NCBI RefSeq assembly: GCF_019703515.2
Contig: NC_059379.1
Span: 27,556,880 to 27,620,879 of the forward strand
DNA length: 64,000 bases
DNA from: Myxocyprinus asiaticus
Lineage: Eukaryota; Chordata; Actinopteri; Cypriniformes; Catostomidae
Direction: 5' to 3'
Within the stretch, counting starts at the first letter, position 1. Each line of letters opens with the position of its first letter. Below, in pieces: positions 1 to 10,500 of the stretch. The notes below the pieces were generated by a model that did no database searches, was not told where the DNA came from, and saw only the letters and a list, made by a program, of their open reading frames with translations. Made by a program: the position numbers and the translations under genes.

Positions 1-404
1 GATACTATTACGAATTGTTTAGACTAAACTGATACATAAACCAAAAATGGTCATGATGGTTGACAAGATGATGGTTTTTAGTGAGGTTGAGTCATTTATT
101 TATCTAGATTTTCTGATATTTTTAATGGCCGTTGCATTGCATCTTGGGCTGTTTTTAGAGAATCCCAGCATAAATATAGAATTTTTAGGACAGCATTTGA
201 AATTAAAACGTGTCTTAAGACCCCTGCATTCTGTTCCATTCCGTTACACTCCATCTAGCGGTTTTTGAACGCAAGAACACGCTTCAAAAGGTAGAAGAGA
301 ACTTCTCCGTGAGCACTTATCCCTACACTAAAAAAACTAAAAAAACGTTGTATTGCAGCACTTATGTTACTGTCTGTAGCAAGTTTTATAATAAAAAAAG
401 GACT

Positions 405-470
405 TAAATATTGATCTGTTTCACACCCACACCTACCATATCGCTTCTGAAGACACTCTACCTCGGCTCA
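405..470 (+). repeat. Fragment of the long-TIR TTAA MITE family
   Basis: A short stretch resembling the internal 'caccc acacctaccatat' part of the MITE seen complete at 2777-3435. Apart from this fragment and the SINE at 727-1164, bases 1-1504 show no exon, including no recognisable daglb 3' exon. Confidence 0.5.
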
Positions 471-726
471 CATTTGCTGAGCTGCTTCAATTGCAAATGT
501 AAATCACACAAATTACAGCACTAAAATATATTTTAGATGGCTATCAATTAAAGTCAAACTACGCAATATTAACAAATTGATATGTTCAGTTGCCGTTTTT
601 GATCATTAAAAGTTCGATACCATTTAATCTGGGATATAATACAGCTGAGATGGCGATGCCAGTTTAATATCAGAAATTCCATCTTTCCTTCATGCCAATA
701 GTGTTTAACACTGCTTAACACATGCG

Positions 727-1164
727 GTCTGCGTAGCTCAGCGAGTAAAGACGCTGACTACCACACCTGGAGTCGCAAGTTCGAATCCAGGGCCTGCTGA
801 GTGACTCCAGCCAGGTCTCCTAAGCAACCAAATTGGCCCAGTTGCTAGGAAGGGTAGAGTCACGTTGGGTTAACCTCCTCATGGTCGCTATAATGTGTGG
901 TTCTTGCTCTCAGTGGGGTCCGTGGTGTGTTGTGTGTGGATGCCGTGGAGAGTAGCGTGAAGCCTCCACACATGCTACGTCTCCAAAGGTAACACGCTCA
1001 ACAAGCCACGTGATAAGATGCACGGATTGACGGTCGCAGACACGGAGGCAACTGAGATTTGTCCTCCGCCACCCGGATTGAGGCGACTCACTACGCCACC
1101 GCGAAGGACTTAGAGCGCATTGGGAATTGGACATTCCAAATTAAAAAAAAAAAAAAAAAAAAAA
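727..1164 (+). mobile_element. tRNA-derived SINE with A-tail
   Basis: The 5' end is tRNA-like, with an A-box-like gcgtagctcagcgagtaaag and a B-box-like ggttcgaatcc-type segment (aagttcgaatccaggg). It is followed by a 350-base body and a pure A-tract at 1143-1164. A second copy of the same family lies reversed at 50055-50479. The tRNA-like head is part of the SINE, not a functional tRNA gene. Confidence 0.85.
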
Positions 1165-1504
1165 CACTTGGTGAATTCTTGCTGCATTATGCACCATTAA
1201 CAGGTGTTATGCTGGTGGTGGAGCGCTCTTTGAGCGAAAGAAAACAATGATGCTCCAAATTTCAAAAGACCCGTTCCTTGCTCCAGGCAGCTCATGCCAC
1301 TCTGCTTCCACTCCACACTGCTCACATACTCTGATCTAATCTAAACTAGCCTAATTAAACAGGCTTCTGTAGACCGTTTAGTCAACTAGTCGCTTAGGCA
1401 ACCCACTGACAAATCGATTTTGAAAATGTGTAATTTTGCACATGCCTACCAAAAAGTCTAATTTACGATTACTGGATTACCAACAAATAATTAAATAAAC
1501 GTAC

Positions 1505-4500
1505 CTTGGGTTTACTGCAATTAGATACCATTTTTAAAATTCTTCTTTTTAAGTCTTCCATGTTTGGAATACTCAATCTACAGTGGGGAAGAGAAAAAAC
1601 AACAACTTGTAAGGCCACTCAGTATGAGGAAGTGATACCAAACATTCTGTACAAATAGAAGTCTGAAAAAAGTAAGCAGTACCACTCAAGAGATGCAGCA
1701 CTAGAAACAGGCATTCTAAATATAGCCATACTTTTATATATGCAAATGAAATCATGCAAGCATCTGCCTGACTGCAGTGTAACAATTCAACTAAATCTCA
1801 CCTGGGCACAAGGTCTTTTCCAAGCACCACTGAGATGACAAACTGCTTTGAGTAATCAGCCAGTGCTTTACTGAGGAGAAACGTTAGGCGCGAAGTTAGA
1901 TATGCAATAATAAGCCATTATTTTTTAATACTGCTTGGTTATGCATGTTCTTTTTACCATCGAACGCTAAGCCAGTGATCAAAACTGCAGTGGTCTGCAG
2001 TTTTTCTTTTGCTCTAAACTAACAAACAAAGGTACCTACTATGGTGTTACCTTGCTTATACACATTACCATTGTAATGTCATGGATATTTGGACATGTAC
2101 TATGGTAGTACCACTGCATACTAAAGTACCTTGGAGTACCATGTAAATTCCATTGAGCTATATGTAAATGAACTTGTTAGATATGATGTATAGATAGATG
2201 TGGCATTACCTCATGAGGCCCCCTGGTGGAGAGAAAGCAAAGCACTCCAGAGTGGGGTGTGTGCTGCGTAGAAGCACAGCTAGCAATGATGCTGTTCCTG
2301 CACCGAGACTGTGTCCTGTGATCACCAGCTTATACTCCTGAAAATAAACACAAAATGCACACGCAGTCATAAGAGGAATATTCTCTATATTAATACTGCT
2401 TAATGTATATGGATACAATAAATTCTGTAGAAAAGCCAAGCGCTCTTACTGGTGCAATGTTGAATGCCTGGCTCAAAATACCATCGTTGACTAGTTTCTT
2501 GTATATGTAGTTTGCGGCTTGAGAAATGCCCTGTGATAAAGACAGAGAACTCATCGGTTGAAGCAAACATCTGCACCACACTCAACGAGAAGTAAGAGAT
2601 AACATACCTACATTAAGCAGGCCATTATAAATAGCAGTCACAAATATATTTGACTGTCAGTTTCAGTATTCATAATAATAATCCTTTATAATTAATCACA
2701 TATTTTAACTAGAGTTTTTTTTTAAATATATATATAAATAGTTTTGGTGCGCTTTTCACAACCGGTTACACTGTTATTAAAGGAATATTTCACCCAAAAA
2801 TGAAAATTCTCTCATCATTTACTCACTCTCATGCCATCCCAGATGTCTTTGACTTTCTTTCTTCAGCAGAACACAAATTAAGATTTTTAGAAGAATATTT
2901 CAGCTCTGTAAGTCCATACAATGCAAGTGAATGGTGGCTGGCCAGAACTTTGAACCTTCACATATCGGCAGCATAAAAGTAATCCAAACAACTCTTAAAT
3001 CCATGTTTTCAGAAGCCATATGATAGGTGTGCATGAGAAACAGATCAATATTCAAGTCATTTTTTACTATTTATGTCCACTTTCACATTCTTCTTCTTGT
3101 GTTTTTGGCGATTTGAATTCTTTGTGTATATTGCCACCTACTGGGCACGGAGGAGAATTTATAGTAAAAAATTACTTCAATATTGTTCCGTTTCTCACCC
3201 ACACCTATAATATCACTTCTGAAAATATGGAGTTAACAACTGGAGTCGTACAGATTTCTTTTATGCTTTATGTGCTTTTTTGAGCTTCAAAGTTCTGTCC
3301 ACCATTCACTTGCATTGTATGGACCTGCAGAGCTTTTGTGTTCAGCAGAAGAAAGAAAGTCATACACATCTGGGATTGCACGAGGTTGAGTAATTGATGA
3401 GAGAATTTTCATTTTTGGGTGAACTATCCCTTTAATAATATTTTAATAACATCAGTAAGCCAAACATGGCAGTAATCTGAAAGTGTACACTTGTGATTTT
3501 GTTCTCTTGCCTTGTGAGCATAGCAGGTTCCTGACATGCCTTCAACAGACAGATTCTCACATTCAGCGGAGAGGTCTGTCAACACATCCTGCAAATAAGA
3601 TGCAAGATGCAATACAATATTGTTTAATAGACACTGTTTAATACAGCAGGGCAATGAGAATAGGTACAAATAGGTACTAGGTATGAGGATAGGGTGTTAA
3701 GGTTGGTTGCTAGTTGGTTGGCTCAAGTCAAAATAGTCCACCCCTAACTGGCTGTGATATTCAGGGTCCTAGATGCTGTTTGGCTTGGGTTCCTCCTTCG
3801 ATGCAAGTCTATGGTCTCTTTTATTTTTACACGTTTAATCATCTGCCAGGCAAAAATATGAATTTTGATCACTTGGAAAAGTAATAGCACACCTCTCCTC
3901 AACAAGCTGCATGATTTCAGGCATGGGCTGAGCAAGGGGTGGGTTACCAGGACTTAAGCCCAAACGTTTTTGTCATCTTGTATTGATGTCAAAAGTACTA
4001 GTGCTTCAGTATCAAACTGATACTGAATATGATTATATTTTAATATTAAGTAGTTGGTCCATCCAAATGTAGTAAGTACCAAATATTTAGATATATAACC
4101 CCGAAAACAAATAGATACAGATGTGCGAGGAATTTGCAAAACTCTTTTTTGTAACCAATTTTGTTTCTTTAATAAAAATGGTATACTTCCACTGAGCGAC
4201 TGGAGGTTTGGTTATTTTTCTAAATATGCCATCTCAACACACAAAAGAAATTTGGATGAGTTTAGGCCGTGTGACAAAAAAAGCAACACTTGTGTTATAC
4301 GCGGTCAAATTTGACCGACCATAGGAAATGAATGGAATTCACTTCCATATTAAGTGCCTCACTGTAAGCCTGATTTTTGCTTTTTTAAAGAAAAGGAGGG
4401 GCAAGTCAAAATTATATTTTGTGGTAATCAATATTATACCAAAAATGCTGTCGATTGAGCTTAACTTGTATTGAACCCGGAATATTCCTTTAAGCAATAA

Positions 4501-7500
4501 ACCACTCAAACATAAAATATTTGGCTAGATTTTTGTCCATTGTAGCTCATTTGAAAATGAAATAACCTTGAATCAAAGGGCAGCTAAGGAATGACTTCCA
4601 GAACTTTAACACAAGAGCACAATTTGTTTAAGGAAATAACACACCTGACAATCCTGTACAAACATCCTTGGAGTTTTGAGTCAACAAGGTTCAGTGAAGG
4701 TTGGTTTGTCAAAACATGTTTACCACTTGCTTTCTTCAGAGCATTCCAATAATTATCTTTGAATATGGTAATTGGTATTTCAAACTTGCCTTGAGTGACA
4801 GAGTTCCCCTCACAGCAACCAGGACCGCCTCCCTTTTGTGATCCAATGCCACGAAAAATGGGATCTCATAGATCTACAAAATAAAAAGATTTTTTTGTAG
4901 TGACTCTAAATCAATCTGAAATTAATATAAATTTCTTGACAGTCTGGGGTGGGGCCATGCAATTCCACCTGATTGTGAAAGCTGATGTGGATGAAGTCTC
5001 TGTACTGTAGCCCTGTGCTCTGTAAGATGGAGGTGAAATGGCAGCCGAGGTTGTCTCCTCCCACTAAGTCGTACTCTGCATGACGGTTTCGACAGCTTTA
5101 ACACAGAACAAATACTGTAAATTCTGCACATGAATCAGCACACAAATTCTGTATTAATGCATCCCTAACATCGAAAATCTTACACACTTTCCCTTTAAGC
5201 TATCAAATGTTACACCCACCAATCTCCACTGAGTTTGCAAAGTCCAGTGAGCGGGTTTGAGTAGATGTACATTGGCCAGCCGTATGCAGCTGCAGCGAAC
5301 TGCATACAGTGAGCGGCTTTCTCAAGCTCAACCTCCAGATCTTCTCTCTGGACACAGACACAAGAAAGTGTTATAGTTATGCACATGTCATATTTTACAT
5401 CCCTTAACCTATTAACTCCTGCATACATATTCTCTCATTTCAATTTACTGTAATGACAGCATGTATCAGAGATGCATACTTACTATGGGGGAGGAAGGGC
5501 TATGAGGCAGAATCTCATCAGGGTCTCTACAGTACTCCATTTTATCCTGTTCCTGATGTAGAAGGGCCAGACCAGCAGCGATGTCACTGGGCACCAGGTC
5601 TGTATCCTGTACGGAAAGATTAAGATAGCGGTAAATTAGCTTCATATTACTCTCTGCAAGCAGATGGATTATTGGTTATTGTTGTACTCACATCAAGCTT
5701 GGGACAACTCCTCCAAGGAATGTTGCCCTTAACAAGGGCACGCAACACTATTTGGGTATTGAGAGACTGTTCTTGCAACTAGCAAACTATTATTTGCTCC
5801 AGATTAAAGCATATGCTCCAAAAACAGTGGCGGTGACATATAATGTAAATCTACTGGGCAAGCAGGCGGTACAATGGTTGCCTCATAGACTTCCATTGTA
5901 AGTGCATTTCTGTATGCATTTTTACAAACTGAGGTATGAGTCGAAATTATTTACTCTGGTAATTTACAGTGTGCCAAAAATGGAGCTTTAAGGAATAGTT
6001 CACGCAAAAATGAAAATTCTGTCATGATTTACTCATACTCATGCTGTTCCAAAACCCCTATGACTTTCTGTGGATCACAAAATGTGATTTTTTTTAAAGA
6101 ATATCCTGGCTGTTCTTTTCCATATAATGAAAGTGAACACAATAAAAATGGTCCATACAACTTGTGTGCTATATTCCAAGTCTTTTGAAGCCAACCCATA
6201 ACTTGTATGATAAACAGACCAAAATTGAATATGTTATTCACTGTTATTCATCAGTGAATCTTAAAATGTAAGATGTTATTCATCAACATTACGCCACAAT
6301 TGCTTTTGATTTAGCTTAACTCTTATTGAACCCAAAACATTCTTTAAATGGTGCCATATTTGAGAGCCACAGGCTTCAAAGAACTAGACTACTTTTATGA
6401 TAGTTTCATGGTGCTTTTTTGTCATTTTGAAGCTTGGCAGCCCCAGTCCTCATTAACTTTTTCGTGGAAAAAGAGCAGACATAATATTTGTACAAAATTC
6501 ACCTTTTGCGTTCCACAGAAGAAAATACGTTAAAATGATAAAAGGTAAATATTTATTATTGAATTTTTAAAAATAAAATGTTGTGTGAAATGTTTTTCAT
6601 CAAAACTCACAACTTAAATGTACAACCACATGAAATTGCATTCCCCAAAAAATGCAAGCACTGTTAATGCAATGCCTACATTTGTGCAATTCAGTGTGCT
6701 TTCTTATTTCAAAGACATTTGTCATTAAAATACTTCCATAGACATGAGAGTGGCTAAATGCTGAATTTTCATTTTTGGGTGAACTATCCCTTTAACCCGG
6801 AATAGAGAGAGATGCTTTGTGGCATTGTCTCTAACCATGAAGAAGCCGCTGACGAGCTGGGCGATGCTAGAGAAGGCTGCGCGGTGGTTGTCGTCCTGTG
6901 GCAGGCAGCAGCAGAGTAGACGTAGCCGACTCTCCCACACCCGCGTGGCCAGTGTGCGTGCAGTGTAAAAGAACTGAGAGGATTCGCTGCTTTCCAGGTC
7001 CCTCAGACCAGAGTGATCACCAGTCAGAGTAGTCTGCCTCTGGCTGCCCAGAGGGTCAAACACTATGAGCACACCCACGGCCATAGAGAGAAGGATGACC
7101 CAGCTGAGGAGAGCAAGAGACAACACAATGACATCATTATCAAGGATTGTTAATATCATACACAGCATAACATCCATTGTATTTCAAAAAGGTTACAGTC
7201 CAGTTTTCAAGGGGTTTGAATGGACTGTATTTAACAAATAACTCCTCTCATTGAAATATAATCAATAGTAGTCACAGGAACTGCATTTGAGATGCATGGT
7301 AATACCAGGTGTAAACAGGGCCCATTACAAAGTCTGGTATGACATATTTAACATTTATACACATTTTTACAAATGATGGTGCGCTGCTGATACATTTAAG
7401 TTACCTGGAAACCACAGCCCCAATCACAGCTCCAACCTCTGCTGGCTTACATCCTATACTGTTGTCAGAGACCCATACAACCCCGAGACAGGCCCATACA

Positions 7501-10500
7501 AACTCAGGGAGGTACAGGAGGGCACGAAGATACACCAGGGCTGGCAGAGAGCGGCGAGGACCTGGATTAATTATGGTTCCTAAAACAAATGAGAGCAGCA
7601 ATAAATTGACTGACAAATCATAACAAATACAGAGAAATTAAATAATCCATTTGGGGTTTCGGGTTTCGACTACTTTAGGAGAGAGATTTACCTTGAGCAC
7701 TGATGTAAACAATTGCACATAGTGTCAAGATAATCACTGCCAGCAGAACAAGAAGCACAACAAGGTAATTATGCAGAACTGTTCCACCTTGACAGGCAAA
7801 TCGATCCTTATGGTTGGTATACAGAACTAAGGTCCCAATCCACCTAAGGGACAAAATAATGGGATGTCAAATATCACACATTAACTCTGAAATCAATTAA
7901 ATAGTAAGCTGCCTACCAAGACGGCATGTTTGGGCATAAAAGTACTAAGAAAAAAAAAGAAATAAAAGTACTACTTTGTTTTTTTTCTCCTTCTGGACAT
8001 TATACCATTGCACAACCATAGGTACAGTCCCAGATAGCACACATATATCTGTTTGTTGTGGAGTTCTTGCCGCTGCCATCCTCCAGGGGAGCAGCCGCGG
8101 CCGTCTGCCTGGGGACAGAGGGGTCGCTGCCAGCCTCCATGAGCCAGAGGAACCGCTGCCGTTCGCTAAAGAAGGGGAGGAGCGGTTCCGTCCACAAGGG
8201 GCCGGAGGACTCGCTGCCGTCTGCCAGGGGAGGAGCGAGCTGGCGTCTGCCAGAGAGCGGAGAAGCGGTTGAGGTCTTCTGCTCAAGTTCTGCTCTCTCA
8301 CTCTCTCTGTGTCTCCGCTCGCCCTTTCCCTCTCCCCACGCCTCCCCCCGTCTCTCCCCCAGGTTCACAGGAGGTGAGGTGGACCACCGGCTGATGGAAT
8401 GGCCGAAAGGGCATCGTCTACCCTCCAGAGGTGGGGGGGAGTAAGTCAGTCCGGTGGCGTCCGTCCTGAATCGGGCAGAGGAGGAGTGTGACGAGGAAGA
8501 GGGCGTGGCTGGGCCGTGATGTTGCACGGCTGCCGCTGATTCAGGTGATCAGCGGGAGAGCGAGATAAAGGGGAGCTGGAGACGCCAGTTGGAGAGAGAG
8601 AGAGAAGCACGTGGCCGCGTTGTGTGTGTCTGTGTCTGTTTATTTTTTATGTTGTTTTAAGTTGAGTTTGCCATTAATCTTTATGTTGACTGTTCAGCCA
8701 GTTTCCACATCCTTGCCCGACCTTATGCTGTTACAGTGGTGCCGAAACCCGGGAGGGAGGAGGGATGCGCTGTCGTGGAGTCCTCGCCGCTGCCATCCGC
8801 CAGGGGAGCAGCCGCAGCCGTCTGCCTGGGGACAGAGGGGTCACTGCTGGCCGCCGGGGGAGGAGCGAGCTAGCGTCCACCAGAGGGCGGAGAAGCAGTT
8901 TATGACCGGGCAACAGCGCGTCCGGGAGCCAACGAGCAAGTTCTTCTCTCTCTCTGTGTCTCCACTCGCCCTTCCCCTTTTCCACGGCCGGCACTGATTC
9001 AGGAGATCAGCGGGAGAGCGAGATAAAGGGGAGCCGGAGACACCAGTTGGAGAGAGAGAGAGACGCACACGGCCACGTTGTGTGTCTCTGTGTCCGTTTA
9101 TATTTTATGTTGTTTTAGCCATTAAACTTAATGATGACTGGTCAGCCAGTTCCCGCCTCCTCCTTGCCCATCCTTTAACTGTTACACTGTTTAAAGGAAT
9201 AGTTCACCCAAAAATTTAAATTCTCTCACCACTTACTCACTCTCATGCTATCCCAGATGTGTATGACTTTCTTTCTTCTGCAGAACACAAATTAAGATTT
9301 TTAGAAGAATAGCTCAGCTCTGTAGGTCCATTCAATGCAAGTGAATGCAGGGTTGCTGCAGAGTTTTAAAAATCAAATTTAAGACTTTTAAGACCTTTTT
9401 CAAGACCTGAACTCATAAAATTAATACCGTATCCCCATACCAAAACCCACACAATCTCAAAATAAATCATGTATCACAGACTCTTATTTAAACAGGCAGG
9501 AGATCACATTCAACATGGCCTTAACAATGCTTAACAGTAAAATAGGGTAGGCTGAATGCAAGTTTAAAATACTCAAGACATGTTTTCCACATATATCACA
9601 TTAAAATTGGTTTATGTACCATTATATAAATAAATACAAATAAGAGGTCGACCGATATTAGATTTTGCTGATACAATAATAGGTTGAAAGAAAGGCAATT
9701 AATCTGTCAATAGTTTTTAAAATTGGTAGCCTATATGGTGCTACAGAGCACTGAGCACCAGAACAGCCAGGCACAGGAACAGTTTTTTCCCTCAGGCCAT
9801 CCACTTTATGAACAGTTAAAACTGCCCCCAAATACTTTCCTTTTGTCAATACAACCATGTGCAATGTTCAATCCATCCATTCCTACTTATATCCATATTT
9901 TATTCATATTCTTTAACATATCCTACCTCTTCTTCAATACATTATATCACCTGCACATAACTGTATATCTGTATAGAAAATATTCGAACAACATTATTGC
10001 CTGTTGTATATTTCTCTTTTTTCATCTGTTATATCTTATTTTTATGTCACTATATGTATGTTTTAATGTATATGTTTGTATGTATGTATATACGGTTGCA
10101 TTTGCACTGGAAGCTTCTGTCTCCATTACAAATTCCTTGTGTGTGTGTGTAAGCATACTTGGCAATCAAGCTCATTCTGATTCTGATTCTATATTAAATG
10201 TTCTTAGTCTTTCCTTCCTGTGATGGGGAGGGCCAGACAGAGGCTACAAGAGTCCAAATTGAATTAAATTCCAGATGCAGTTTATGATGCAACAAAAATA
10301 CCAATTACCAGGGGGGTAATTGGTATTTTGAAGAAAATAATTCTTCTTATTATTTATTTAATAATAAAAAAATAAATACAATTTAGAGTTTTGATTCATA
10401 GCGCAGAACTTTTAACTTTAAAGGCTGAAATACACCACGGACTCTTATTTGAAAGCTTCCAGCTGCTCATTCAAACAGATAAGGGATATCAAATGTGCAC

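Noticed and set aside
727..800. Possible tRNA gene
   Set aside because: The tRNA-like head continues into a SINE body with A-tail, and another copy with a target duplication exists at 50055-50479.
1..1504. Search for the missing last daglb exons
   Set aside because: No sequence encoding the expected HGLWYELFGG-type continuation was found; the remaining exons must lie outside the window.
7945..8527. Several overlapping GC-rich open frames on both strands
   Set aside because: They fall in the LTR-element block, overlap each other on both strands and show no protein family motif.
9723..10223. 166-codon open frame
   Set aside because: It is the translated 3' non-coding end of an L2-like LINE; a near copy recurs at 28867-29340.
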